Origin: Diplonema papillatum
Lineage: Eukaryota; Euglenozoa; Diplonemea; Diplonemida; Diplonemidae
Reading direction: 5' to 3'
DNA: 64,000 nt
Assembly: GCA_030068145.1 (NCBI GenBank)
Contig: JAPJBO010000114.1
Location: 1 to 64,000, forward strand
In this document: piece by piece, positions 39,112 to 50,227 of the stretch
How the letters are laid out: each line of letters opens with the position of its first letter
How positions within the stretch are numbered: position 1 is the first letter of the stretch
The notes under the pieces: generated by a model
The model's input: the letters and a program-made list of their open reading frames with translations, nothing else
What the model was told of the DNA's origin: nothing
The model's database searches: none
Program-made: the position numbers and the translations under genes

Positions 39112-42092
39112 GGTCACGCTTGCATTGCAAGGGGTGTGTAATGAGAATGGGATATGTGTCAAGCGAGCCTGCGTTGTACAGGGGGCCGGTAAGGGGAGTG
39201 GTACGTGAGTGACTTATAAGAAGACGTAGTCCTTTGCAGGCTTCGACGTTGGAACGACATTTGGACATCCACCGCACCTTCGGCAGTCCAGATGCAGAGC
39301 GAGATCTAAGGGCTCACCGTTTCAACAGAATGCAAATGCGCCGCGAGATCCTTGCGGTCGGGCAATGGCAGGCCCAGAATGAGGGTGCCTCTGGGTGAAT
39401 GCTAATCCAGAGTCTGGTTTGCTTCCGTGGATGACGAAGGAAAGCGGCGAAGGAGAAGATCGGGTTTGGAACACACAATAAAACCAGCAAGGTTTTCGAA
39501 TCGTGATTGGGGGGGAGACGGAACGCGGGAGTCCGCTCGATTGTGAGCTTTGAAAGGCCGGCAAAGAGGACGGTCTGTCTGGCCCGTTCGACCATGACCA
39601 TGAGCCAGACTTGTAGAACAGAGATGCGTACTTTTGTCTTATTCTTCAAAAGAGGCGGTGCACGAGAGTATCATTAAGGAGGAAAGACCAGTGAACAACT
39701 CGATGTTGAAGAGAGAACACTTCGTAAGGTTTGTGTCGCTTGGCTTCGGGCCAAGGAACTTTGTACGCATTAGTTTCGTGTTTGCACGTGTCTACATCCC
39801 TAGCCGCCTGATACTTCTTCGTCGCGAGAACGTGTCTTCTCCATTTAAAAAAAACGGGTTCCTTCTGCATTGCTAGCTATACGGAAGCGGTCAGTAGGAT
39901 CGTGTCGCGGTGAGGAGCAGGCTACCATAAGACTACTAACGCTTAATCCCTTCCAAAAAGTGGCAGCGTGCGGCTGCCACATTAATTTACTTGCTGCACG
40001 CCTGTGTCAATAGCTGCTCACACCGGATTGTGCACTCGGCCTCGGATAGTTCATCAAGAGTAAGAGGGCCGACAAATGCGGGCTGCAATTCTTTGATTTT
40101 TTGCCGCCCATTGTCGATGTCACTCAGAAGCGTGCGCTTTGCAATCAAACCAAATACGATTTCCTCCTGATTCGTTGCGAATGGGACTGCTTCGAGGAAT
40201 TGGAACTCGAGGGGCTGACCCTTTGACGATATCAGTCGGACTTCAGGCTGACTGTATCTGACTTCAGTCTGGCTCGATTCTGCCTTTTGTCTGAATTATT
40301 AGTTTTTCTCTGACTTTACGTCGGATTTCAAGCTGGCTTTGTGTAACGTAGCGGGCTTGTGCCTGCCTTTAGCCTGATTCATCAGCCCAATTTCAGTTAG
40401 TCTCCGTCTACTCTGACTTACCAGCCACACTTGGGCGGGCAGTGAAGAGAACACACATCCATAGAGCAATGTTGCCTCTTCTTGCGCGGCGATTCCTGTT
40501 CACAGAACACACAATATGTCGGCGCCGGCAAATCCTTTGAAGCTTTCTGCAGACGGCTCACTAAATCGGCGGCCATCTACGCGGGGAAGGTGCCTTCTGG
40601 GCCCAGTTGAATAACAATGGTAACTCCATTGCTAATACATGTCCGAAGAATCCAACTCGATTCAACTCTGTGGCCTTAAAACCGCAGTTTGTGGAACTTG
40701 TGAACGCACTTCGATGCGAAAGACATTCCAGAACCGGCAGAAACGGTGCAGTACCCGTGTCTCGGGTGAAAAAAATAGATACAAAGTGACTAGCCAGATT
40801 AGCAGCCAGCTATACTGGCCACCAAACGCACACATGAAAACTTGACAAAAAGCAGAGAAAAAGAATCAGCGGCACGAAGAACCGAGAACCCAGGCGGGTG
40901 GGAGGGCAAGGGAAAGACAGACGGACATCAAATATCTATTACACAGGGACGGCACCAGCAATGGAGTGGCTTCCGCCCCCCTACCCCCTGGGGTTCCAAT
41001 TGTTCGTTATTTCTTTCTTGTGTGAGACGCAACTCGTGGCGTTAACCTTTGTCATAAGGAGACCCCAGGGGGGTCTATTCAACAAGAACACTTGCCCGAA
41101 AGTCACATGTCAGCTGTACCAATGGTGCAGTGAGAGTATCTGATAGCCTTCGGGGCAAAGGTCCCTGCCAGAACGAACCAAACGTTTTCCGCACGCGTAT
41201 GTGCGCTACATTTTTCTACGACACGTGTAGATCTGTGCGGGTACCTGAATTTCTCAATGTCGGCGTACACGGTGGATCTGCGTTGAAAGAAAAACTCTAA
41301 AAGCAGTTAAAGTTGGGCCGGGTGATGCGATACGTCGGTTGATAGGAAGCCAGAAGTATGGAGGGGGCCGGCTCGGCACCCCCCCAAATGAAATAAAGAA
41401 ACAAACGGGTAGCGGTCTCTGCCAGCGCTTGTCAGCAATGACGGTAAGAGCGTAAACTAGTGGGCCCCGCAAAACCTCATCCTACTTTCGTTCTTGTCTC
41501 TCTTTCCCTCGCTCTCACTTGTTATCTTTCTCACTCTACACCTCGTTAGTGTCAGCGAGTAGCAATTGAGAACAAGCAGGCGAGTGGGAAGAGGTTCGTA
41601 AGACTGCCATGTGCGACAACCTCTTTTCTGGACTGTTCTCACCTTTTTCTTCCTTTATCCCTCTCTCTTTCTTTCTCGTTATCTCTCTCTCTCGCTTCAT
41701 TTTGCCGCTTATTTACGTTTAACTTTTCGAGCGTTATTTGTGGATTAGAAGGTCGGTATTTTAAAGTCTCCGGTTGACCGTTTTCGGTTAGGTTTCTTCG
41801 TGGCGGTGTTGGTTCTGGAATATTTCTTTCTTGTCTGATTGAATCTACGTGGTAATCGATGCAGGGCGCGTTCTGGTCTATACTGATCCCAGCGGTGGTG
41901 GACCTACGAAAACACGTCAAAAGGAGACACTACGTGAAGTATCACTGGGTTCGTGAGGCACTGCATGAGGCGCTGTAGGAGGCCGGGCTCCCCGTTGAAA
42001 GGTTGGTACAGAAAACAGACACGCCCGCCCGTACATGAAGTTAGGCGGGTGCCTGTTGGCGCCGCGCACCAACAACAGTGAACGCGCAAATA
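39112..42092. other. Gene-less stretch of ~3 kb
   Basis: No coding sequence recognised. Around 40,200-40,420 there are loose TCTGACTTCAGTCTGG-like repeats. Confidence 0.45.
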
Positions 42093-42961
42093 TTTTTATT
42101 TCTGGACGGCACTTTTCATACTGGCCTCACAAGCAAAAATCCGTTCTATAAAAAAGCCTTTATTTCCTGCCAGGACTATAAATTTTATTTTTCCTAGGAA
42201 TAATAAGCATTTATTCGGCAAGATAATTTCCGTTTATTTTCCTGGACATTCTAATGCACTAAACTGGCAAAGGTGATACACCCAGTGCACCCATGATGGT
42301 ACTGGACCCCTACAAAAACATGTTATGATGCCGTTGCACTACTCAAAAATCGTCGGAAACACCTCAATGGCTCGCATTTGCTGTAAGACTCCTCAAAAAC
42401 GTCGACAGAAATCAAACATATTACCAGGTTGCAGAGACTATTAAACCGGCCTCATTGCTAAGTCACCACCGCCGCCCACACCGACAGTTGCTGCTCTGGT
42501 CGCATCCGCTGCAACTCAGACAGTAGCTGTGCCGGCAGCACCTATGCAACACAACCATTTGCTGCACCGGTCACATTCTCTGCACTCAGACAGTTGCTTT
42601 GCCGGTTACACCTTGTGCAACACACAGTTGCTGACCTGGTCGCATCCTCTGCAACTCAGGAGTTACCGTGTAGGTTGTACCCTGTGCAACACAGACATTT
42701 GCTGCACCAGTCGCCTACCATGCAGCTCAGGCAGCTGCTACACACCAGTCACTCACCACACTACGTCAACATCAAGATGGAGTAGAAAAAATACCCATTC
42801 TGCACGTTAGCTTGTGAATCTGACCCCTTTACTAGATTATACCTTGAAAGTTTGTGCTCAGAAGTGCAAAAGGTCTAATTTCCCTCTCACTTCGGCTCAC
42901 GGTGTGTTTTTGCCTCGTCCCTCGGCTGCGCCTCGGGGCTCGGCACCGTCCAGAAATAAAA
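42093..42961. mobile_element. ~0.87-kb element with TTTTATTTCTGGACGG inverted ends
   Basis: The left end TTTTATTTCTGGACGG (42094-42109) and the right end CCGTCCAGAAATAAAA (42946-42961) are exact inverted repeats. The inside has TTTATTTCCT-type repeats at the left and a 70-bp minisatellite (42489-42775). No transposase; a non-autonomous element is the simplest reading. Confidence 0.5.
42489..42775 (+). repeat. ~70-bp minisatellite, about four units
   Basis: TGCTG(C/A)CCTGGTCGCATCC-like starts recur at 42489, 42560, 42629 and 42700 (71, 69, 71 bp). Each unit has a CTGCAACTCAG block and a TGTGCAACACA block. Confidence 0.75.
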
Positions 42962-42970
42962 TTACGTATT

Positions 42971-43130
42971 ACTAGGTAAAAAAGCCTTTTACAGTCCCTC
43001 GGAAGGGTTTATTGTCCCTCGGAAGTTTTTTTTGCCCTCGGGACCCCCTTCGGGGGCCCCTCGGGCAAAAGAAACTTCCTCGGGACAATAAACCCTTCCT
43101 CGGGACTAAAAGGCTTTTTTTAGTCCTAGT
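42971..43130. repeat. 160-bp foldback (long hairpin) sequence
   Basis: Two arms of about 75 bases are complementary almost throughout, from ACTAGGTAAAAAAGCC on the left to GGCTTTTTTTAGTCCTAGT on the right. They meet in CCCCC-TTC-GGGGG near 43048. The arms contain GGGTTTATTGTCCC. The only interruptions are small symmetric CCTCGG blocks. Confidence 0.85.
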
Positions 43131-43296
43131 TATAAATAGTTATTATGTGGCACTTGCGTCGTGGCATGCCGTGGCATGCTCTGAGCAACGAATTTCTGGC
43201 TAGCATTCTCGGCACTGGCGAGAAAGGCAGCGCAGTGGTGTGTGAGTGAACGGAGATCGGTTCATCGTCCCCGTTGCGTTTCCGCACAAAGACGCT

Positions 43297-44460
43297 TCAC
43301 GCCTTCCCAAAGACGGTGTCGACAGGTTTGTAGCCGGGCAGCTTCTGCAACTGCGCCACCAGGTACAGGTCGCCGGGGTCCGTTTCTTTTTCGAGGGGCA
43401 CCACAACGCCGACACCGGCAGCCTCTGTGCTTATGATCATCGAGGCTCGCACGGCTTCGGCGCGAGTGCCTCTGATGAAGCGGAGCAGCATGTCGTGCTC
43501 GGGAGGCTCACAGGAGACGAGGATCTGTGGCACACCGGACAGATCTTCCTGCACGCGCAGCCGCTTGATTTTGTCGAACGGCACCTTTCTTTTGACGATG
43601 TGGGCCCCGCCGATGGTGACCAGCTGCAAGCATGCCCAAGGGCGGCGGGAGACGATCATCGCGCGGATCTGCGTCTTGTTTTTGTGGTCGACTTTGTCAA
43701 CGACACGCACGTACCGGGTCCCTACATGCGCGGCCCATGATATATGCTGCGGCATGGGCGTGTTCCCGCGGGTGTAGCACCGCCAGCCGCCGTCGGGGAC
43801 CATCGAAGCGCTGTCTTTAAAGCGTATGAGCGCCCGGCCATCGGGGTGGACCTCCTCCGTGCTGAACGTGAAAGCGCAGCATTGCGGACACGCGTCCGCC
43901 ACCAGGCGCGCTTCTTCGATGGTCAGCCACTTCGGCCCGCCAAGTATGTCGCGGCCATCTGGTAGACAACCGTGGAACACGGTTTGAAAGGCTGTGCTGA
44001 CCCCGAGGTACCCTTCCATGTCGTCGTATGTCGGGGAAAGCATGCCGTTGTCCCGTGAATAGCTCAGCCACTTGCCGTCGGGCGTCGGCCGGTACTCGCC
44101 GCTGGTCTTGAACCAAACGTCGACCCGGCCGTCGCTGCCGACTTGCGACGCGTCAAGGGAGAATCCGTTGCATTCCGGGGTCTTTTCCGCGAGTTGGCGC
44201 GCTGCTGAAAGAGTCATCCGCTTCGGGCCGGGGCCGAGTAGTTGCTCGCCGGCCGCTATGTAGCCGCCGAGGGGGACGCGGAACGGCGCGAGCTCGGCTA
44301 CGGTTGCGCGGAGCTCATCGACGAACTTGAAGGGGCCCGCGTACTTGATCCCCGTGCGTGTCGTGCTCATCTTGCGCGGAGACACCGACTGGACGACAGG
44401 GATCCCGGTTACCACAGGCAGCACCACACCAAACTCGATTGCCTCATCGCCGTTGCTCAT
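43297..44460 (-). CDS. Unrecognised protein with two Cys-rich ~55-aa repeats and a PH-like C-terminus (387 aa)
   Basis: Single exon, ATG at 44460, stop at 43297. Two related units (about residues 81-136 and 177-231) follow the pattern 'LT-x-EEAR-x6-C-x2-C-x-F-[ST]-x9-DGR-x4-FK-x7-PDG-x-W-x2-Y-[ST]-R'. One begins RMTLSAARQLAEKTPECNGF, the other WLTIEEARLVADACPQCCAF. I associate such modules with large algal and protist protein families but know no accepted function. The last ~100 residues (YVRVVDKVDHK to ASMII) are beta-strands then a helix, resembling PH or myosin-TH1 lipid-binding folds. No signal peptide or membrane segment. I cannot name it. Confidence 0.65.
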   Translation of the reverse strand: MSNGDEAIEFGVVLPVVTGIPVVQSVSPRKMSTTRTGIKYAGPFKFVDELRATVAELAPFRVPLGGYIAAGEQLLGPGPKRMTLSAARQLAEKTPECNGFSLDASQVGSDGRVDVWFKTSGEYRPTPDGKWLSYSRDNGMLSPTYDDMEGYLGVSTAFQTVFHGCLPDGRDILGGPKWLTIEEARLVADACPQCCAFTFSTEEVHPDGRALIRFKDSASMVPDGGWRCYTRGNTPMPQHISWAAHVGTRYVRVVDKVDHKNKTQIRAMIVSRRPWACLQLVTIGGAHIVKRKVPFDKIKRLRVQEDLSGVPQILVSCEPPEHDMLLRFIRGTRAEAVRASMIISTEAAGVGVVVPLEKETDPGDLYLVAQLQKLPGYKPVDTVFGKA

Positions 44461-45531
44461 CGGGACGCAAACCACGAGGAAGAGGTGCCCGACCGCTCAA
44501 CTGCGGGGTTCGTAGAGGACCTTTTCGGTCAGTGTTGGTAATGCAGGGGTATAACCCCCACTCGCCTGCCAGCCGCAGGGTTTTTTCTATGGAAAGGTGA
44601 GGTGGCGAGGACTCAGGTCGAAAAGCCTCGTAACGACGGCCTCAGGCTTCGCTAGTCGCACGAGTCGCCCCGTTTATTTTGATAACTGCACTGCTGTTCT
44701 CTATCTATGTAATTTGGTGTTTCTGGTTCGTGTTTTCTCTGCCCCCAGAATTCCTTCTGACAGTAATTGATGATCAATAAACTTGTATTTCTAAACAAGA
44801 ACCCCGCCTACCATACAACGAAGAATAGAAGACTAAGGAGCAACGCAATCGCGGGAGGCTACGGAGGTAACTCGATGGCGCGCCCATCCTGGGTAGCCCA
44901 CGAGTAGTGTACCATTTACCTGGGTGGCGTGCACTCAAAACTCGACTTTTTCCAGAGCCATCTCTGCGGCATTGTGTTGTTCAGCGGAAGCGCTCCGTTG
45001 CTTCTGCTTGAGTAGTGTCGTCATCATCAGGTTTATCCAGACCACACTCAGGTGCCGCCCCGGGTTTGCGGGCTTCAGGCATGAGTCGTCTTGATCAAAC
45101 CTCTGCTGAAGCCATCTGAGAGCACCTGCAGTTGACTGCATCGCACGGCACCGTGCACCTCGACTGATTCGGCTGCGGACCTGTGCAACACAAAAAGAAA
45201 TGCAAAGACAGGGATAGAGAACAGCATTTGGGTTGCGATGGACGAAAGCCGGGCCCGCTGGAAGTCGAGGCATGTGAGGAATAATGAGGTGGGGCGGGCA
45301 TCAAGGCCAAGGAAACGATTCAACCTATCAGCAGACTGCATTGTGTACCACAGGCTCTATCGGCGGCGCCTCTATCGGGCGAGTTTCAGTCATTATGACG
45401 TAACCAATACAGCGTGTCTGCATCAGACCAAGATTCGTTCAGCAGCCGACAGTAGAGTCACTATGGCGCATACTCTAGTAGAGGAGCTGTGCCATGAAGG
45501 CTCTCTGAACGACTGCAGCACCTGTCGGCTT
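44461..45531. other. No gene seen
   Basis: Intergenic sequence between two minus-strand genes: 5' flank of the 387-aa protein gene and 3' flank of the next. Confidence 0.45.
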
Positions 45532-47628
45532 TTACGCTGCCCGGTCTCCCCTGTCGAGAAGCTTCGACATGTGACTTTCCATGGCAGCCAGGCGCAACTC
45601 TATCGGGGCGAGTTTGCGGGTCAGGATGTCGTCGATGGCTGATGTTATCGACCGGTGGAACGCGTCCATGAAAGCAGAAGAGCTATCCGGGATGGCCGCC
45701 GACGGATGGGAAGCAGGCAGCAAGGTCCGATGGATGTCAAAAGACGAAAGGGTCAACGACGTGTACAAGGGTGCTTCCGAGGGAGACGCAGAGGAGCCCG
45801 AGGACGGGATGCTGCACAAGTGGAACAAATCCCGCTTCGAACCCTGCCCTTGTCGCGAAGCCGGATAGCCACGAAGTAGCGTAACCCGTCGGTCAGCAGA
45901 GCGCGCAGCGCTCAGGACGAAGGCACGCTTGCTGTCGTCACTCCCCGGGATTGGGACGCTGCAGGGTATGTCGCACGCCGTGCGCCGTGGTTCGGGGGGC
46001 CACGGGACCCCAGCTGTGAACTGCGTGTTGTCCTTGAACATGACGTGCACCTCCAATACTGCTGCGTCGGTTTCGCAAGCTTCTACCGCCGAAAACACGA
46101 CCTCGGCGGCTTTGCTCGAAGGCATTCGGACCAGCGGCCGCAGCAGAGCCTGTGGCTGGGACAAATCGACGATGGACAGGGCCAAATCCCGGTGCACGAC
46201 GGACGTCAGAACGGCGGGCAACAAGGAAAAAGGCACCGTCGCACCTCCGGTGACCTGGTTCAGGGGCGCCGTGCGGAGGCGGGCCTCCTGAACCAAAGGA
46301 GACGTTCCCGAAAGCAAACTCGCCACTGGTGGCAGCTCGTTCTGTTCGTCAACGACCGGCCTACCTTTGGTCAAGTCCTCAGCCGGCCGGCCGCCCTGGC
46401 TCTCGTCAACGACTGGTCTACAGCGGGAGCCGGGTCCCCCGCTTGGTTCCGGTACAGACATGTCCTCGACCACTGGCACCGCTGGCTTGCCGCCGCGAAG
46501 GAGGTCCTGAATACTCATGGTCGCAATCGCGGAGTACTCGCCCGCAGTCTCGTCGGCCTCCTGGTCTCGTGGCGCACCAGTTGCCGGGCCTTGCGCTTTG
46601 CCGCTCCTTTCGGACGAAGCAGGGAACGGACAATCCACTGTAGCAGGCCCCAGGTCCCGCTTTTCGTGTGTTGGAGCACGCGCCGAGTCTTCTGACTGGG
46701 CGGGGATGATAAGCGAAGGATCACGGCCAACTCGCGCATCTCCACGAGAGCAGAAATCCAGTTCCGGCAGTTTTGCTGCGGACGGCGCAGTGCTGACAAC
46801 GACCGGACATCTTGTCGACAACAACGACCGGTTATCATCGAACCGTGGATGTCCAGAAGTGCAAGGAGCCACCTCTAGCAGTTGTGCAGACAGCTTGCCG
46901 TCAGTTTCGGCCAGGCTGCTTGGCAGCTGGACGGGACTTGGCATCGAGACGAGGAGGGCCAGGGTGCCTGTTGCCCCGTTACCATGGGGGGAAATGGGGG
47001 TCTCCACAATGAATTCAACTCGGTGGGCAGATGGGAATTCGACCTCTATCCGTGGAGGCGGATCTGCTGTATCAGTCGGTTCGCTCCATGCTAAGATGGT
47101 TGGATTCCAAGACGCGTATGTGACCACGACTCCGCGGCCTGCCCACGTGGACACAACAAGGCCGGATGCCAGGAACTTGACGGAAGTAGCTTTGAACGTC
47201 GAATACGGCGCAACCTCCAGCGGTTGGTCAACCCACCGAGTGCCGCTGTCACTGGTGGCGTAAAAAACACGCCGGTCCCGCGTTACCCAGGCGACACCGC
47301 ACCGCGATCCGTGCAGCTTGGCTGCGGGTGAATTATACCGGGCGACTACTTCTCTCGTGTTCTTCCACACCACAATAGTGCTCTCGTGGCAAACGGCCGC
47401 GTACTCGTTGCCGTCCGCTACCCATGCCGTCAAGCACGCGACGCTGCCGACCACAGCTCCAGCGCCCAGCAGCGGTGCCACGTCCCAATCGGATTCAACC
47501 CCACTAATCGGCTTCCTCTTCATTGACACCACAGGGGCTCCGTCCCCGGCGGCAGCGACGACGTGATGCTCGCCGCAGCACTGCACGAACCCGTCGCGGG
47601 CATCGCAGGGCACGCCTTCTCTTTGCAT
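45532..47628 (-). CDS. Unrecognised 698-aa protein, beta-propeller-like N-terminus and helical C-terminus
   Basis: Single uninterrupted exon, ATG at 47628 (preceded in frame by TTG), stop at 45532. Residues ~25-250 are beta-strand rich, with recurrent small-residue and W motifs (ACLTAWVADGNEYAAV, TIVVWKN, VAWVTRDRRVFYA), as in divergent WD40 propellers. Residues ~270-560 are Ser/Pro/Ala-rich, with RPVVDE repeated twice. The last ~45 residues (SSAFMDAFHRSITSAIDDIL to SHMSKLLDRG) form an amphipathic helix or coiled coil. A propeller, a disordered linker and a C-terminal helix recall EDC4-type decapping scaffolds, but I see no specific motif, so this is only a guess. Confidence 0.6.
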   Translation of the reverse strand: MQREGVPCDARDGFVQCCGEHHVVAAAGDGAPVVSMKRKPISGVESDWDVAPLLGAGAVVGSVACLTAWVADGNEYAAVCHESTIVVWKNTREVVARYNSPAAKLHGSRCGVAWVTRDRRVFYATSDSGTRWVDQPLEVAPYSTFKATSVKFLASGLVVSTWAGRGVVVTYASWNPTILAWSEPTDTADPPPRIEVEFPSAHRVEFIVETPISPHGNGATGTLALLVSMPSPVQLPSSLAETDGKLSAQLLEVAPCTSGHPRFDDNRSLLSTRCPVVVSTAPSAAKLPELDFCSRGDARVGRDPSLIIPAQSEDSARAPTHEKRDLGPATVDCPFPASSERSGKAQGPATGAPRDQEADETAGEYSAIATMSIQDLLRGGKPAVPVVEDMSVPEPSGGPGSRCRPVVDESQGGRPAEDLTKGRPVVDEQNELPPVASLLSGTSPLVQEARLRTAPLNQVTGGATVPFSLLPAVLTSVVHRDLALSIVDLSQPQALLRPLVRMPSSKAAEVVFSAVEACETDAAVLEVHVMFKDNTQFTAGVPWPPEPRRTACDIPCSVPIPGSDDSKRAFVLSAARSADRRVTLLRGYPASRQGQGSKRDLFHLCSIPSSGSSASPSEAPLYTSLTLSSFDIHRTLLPASHPSAAIPDSSSAFMDAFHRSITSAIDDILTRKLAPIELRLAAMESHMSKLLDRGDRAA

Positions 47629-49570
47629 GATGGCAGGCAAAAAGCAAAACTGGCAGGACGAGCGGGGGGGGTCAGGTGATGCCCCCGGTCTTGCGCTCTA
47701 AGTCTTGCCAACGCAGACGTCGTTTCTTTTCCCTGGCCGGGGCCTGTTTTGCAATGTCCTCACTACTCGGCACGATGCGTCGTAGCTTCGCGATGTGGGG
47801 GGTGGGCAGTACGGGTACGTTCTTTCATGCCACGTGGTGCTCCGATCAAATAGCCGAGTGTCGCCATTGACGACCCACGCTTGGGTCGTCAAAACGGGTT
47901 CGTTTTGACGTACCAATGCATTTCTGCGAGAGATCAATGAAACAACTTCACGGATGGCACTGATCGCAAGACACACTCTCCCTTGAAACGAGCTTTCCCC
48001 TGTGACCCCATGAGGTTGCCCTCAAAAAAGTGAAAAGCATCCGAAGCCAGTGTCAGTACCACGTTTGGGACCACTTTGATCAGCAAAATGCAACTTTGTC
48101 ACAATGATTAGGATGCAACATCAGGACCCACACCAAGCAGCCTGCCACTCGGATCAGATGGAGAGTGAGGACGCGTCATTTCCTACGAGCGCTGACGAGA
48201 GAGAACTTATCCCTGCGCGCCATCAGTAGGATCATCTTCTTACGTAGCGGTGGTCGACCGCAGTATGTCTGACCTGCTAAAAATTCAGTCGCGCAAATTC
48301 AGTTTACACGAAGAAGGGGGAAAAGAGAGCCTCTGCCGTTAACCGTACCTTTCGTCACTTTCGAGCCCGCTAAAAATGAAGCAGATGCTAAGATTCGGCG
48401 CAAGAACAGGAAGAAAGACAGATTAAAACCGAACGAGGGGGTGCATCGTGAGACGGCGTGCCACACTTTCCAGAGATAATTTCTTGAAGAGGTGGGCCTA
48501 TCTACCGTACCTACGCATCGAGCTGCCAGATGGACCGACAGTCCATGTGACCGCTGCAGGGAGGAGGCCGCCCATGCCCACACGAAGGTTGGCCTACATC
48601 AGGCCAATGGAGGTTCGCCGGCTAAACGGTCATGCCGCCTCCATCAAGTTTCAAAACTTTTCGAGGGGTCAACTTGTGCACTTGACGCCTCGTGGTTTGC
48701 GTGGGTGGTGGGTGGCGATGAGTCAAGGCGAAATGCAGCCCATTCTCATTTCCGCGGGTTTGCGTCGTCTCTCAGCAAATCGCATTTGACGGCTCGATTG
48801 CGGACCACTGATCGGCGAATGCGAAACGAGTTTGTCAGAAGGTGCATGTCCGACGCACCGACGAATTGTGGTTCATGTAACGAATGCACCAAACCTTGCG
48901 CGTATTCATGAGTCGTTCGTCAGTGTAAGAATTTATCATCCGTCCGGTAAATTGTACAAGCGGGTGGCATATTGGTCGCTGATTGGCGAAGGTTCGAGGC
49001 GGGCATGCGTTGCCTGTCACATCCGCAGCAAAACGTAGCCCTGTCGAGTGTTTGTTGCGTTGGCGCGTACGAAGCATGCAATAATGAGGATTGATTAAGA
49101 GCGGTTAAGTTGGACTCAAGTCTAAAGCCAGACTGAAGCCAACCTCATACCTCCGGGTCAGTGTTGTTTCTGGGCCCTGATCCTCAATGGCACAGTAATT
49201 TACTAGTCTTTTCAGAAAAAGATCGGAGTATTCTAGCTTAGGTGTTGCTGCTCCAACCGTGCGTCTCATCCATCTCTTCCCAGTATTTTGTCAATTCGTG
49301 TCCTCTCCTGCACATACAAACAAAATCACTTCCTTTTTTTTGCCACCATCTGAGAAATCGGTCCACTTTTGTCTTCTCCTCGTCTGGCTTTTAGAGTTTA
49401 CTTCGTCAGTAGCTGTGCGAGTCAGGCCAGCCAGATACCAGGATTTTCTGGTATTTCCTAGCGAAGTCTGTGACAACATATGGACTAGCCCTTCCCCTCA
49501 AAACACGCTGCCTGCTTTCTTGAGTGTACAACTCGTTGGTCAAAATCCCGGATTCTCAAGCGAACTATAA
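47629..49570. other. No supported gene
   Basis: A plus-strand frame at 48492-48911 includes PCDRCREEAAHAHTKV, vaguely like the zinc-binding tail of non-LTR reverse transcriptases. The rest of the frame does not support it, so I leave it as possible relic sequence. Confidence 0.35.
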
Positions 49571-50227
49571 CTAATCTAAAAAACGTGTGCACACCATGAT
49601 GGCACAGAGAAGCACCAAAAGCAGCATGCCGACGGAGTCCGCGGCAGACAGCGAGCCGGGCTGCCGATCGCTGGGGGCGGCCGATGCGGTGCTGCTGCCG
49701 GGGGTGAGCTTTTTCTGACTCTCGATACGGGCCAGCCGCTCCTTGCACTCATCTGCCTGCTCCGGGAACAGCGACACCCACGTGGGGTTTCGCAGGTTGT
49801 ACGCTAGCGACTCCCTCGCCAGCGCTCGCTTCTCGTCGTCGGTTGTCAACACGGATCCGTGTGTAATCGTGTCGTCCACCATGAACGACAGCAACCCCGT
49901 CAGAATGCTGCTGACCGTCCACATGGGGTTCCATTCCTTCGGGTGAAAGTCACTCATGCTCAAGCACAACCGCTCTCCGGTGCGGAACCGGCCGTTCGGA
50001 GTGCACATGTACACACTCGGTGGATTGTACGGGAAATCTTCTGGGAACACCAGTTTCCCGTGGAATAGGCCGCCTTCATACGGACTCCCGGGGGGGCCTT
50101 CCACGGTGTAGTGCCATGTCAGCAAATTCGTTTCTTCCGGGTGTGCTGTGATGTATGGCGAAGGGTCTTTTCGCATAGCCCGGTAGTCCTTTGTGAGTCT
50201 GCGGATGCAGCCAGCACTGCCCACCAT
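49571..50227 (-). CDS. Ubc6/UBE2J-type ubiquitin-conjugating enzyme, tail-anchored (218 aa)
   Basis: Single exon, ATG at 50227, stop at 49571. The catalytic domain fills residues 1-160: TWHYTVEGPPGSPYEGGLFH, then FPEDFPYNPPSVYMCTPNGR, then the active site GERLCLSMSDFHPKEWNP with Cys88. The divergent LCLSMSDFHP (instead of HPN-x-CLDIL) and WNP are hallmarks of the Ubc6/UBE2J group. A polar linker follows, then a single membrane segment at ~198-214 (SVGMLLLVLLCAIMVCTRFLD) that ends the protein. Enzymes of this group sit on the ER facing the cytosol and charge ubiquitin for ER-associated degradation. UBE2J2 is the closest animal type. Complete. Confidence 0.93.
   Translation of the reverse strand: MVGSAGCIRRLTKDYRAMRKDPSPYITAHPEETNLLTWHYTVEGPPGSPYEGGLFHGKLVFPEDFPYNPPSVYMCTPNGRFRTGERLCLSMSDFHPKEWNPMWTVSSILTGLLSFMVDDTITHGSVLTTDDEKRALARESLAYNLRNPTWVSLFPEQADECKERLARIESQKKLTPGSSTASAAPSDRQPGSLSAADSVGMLLLVLLCAIMVCTRFLD

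Noticed and set aside
48492-48911. Relic of a non-LTR reverse transcriptase tail (PCDRCREEAAHAH)
   Set aside because: Only one short Cys/His cluster, with no other RT motif nearby. Chance is not excluded.
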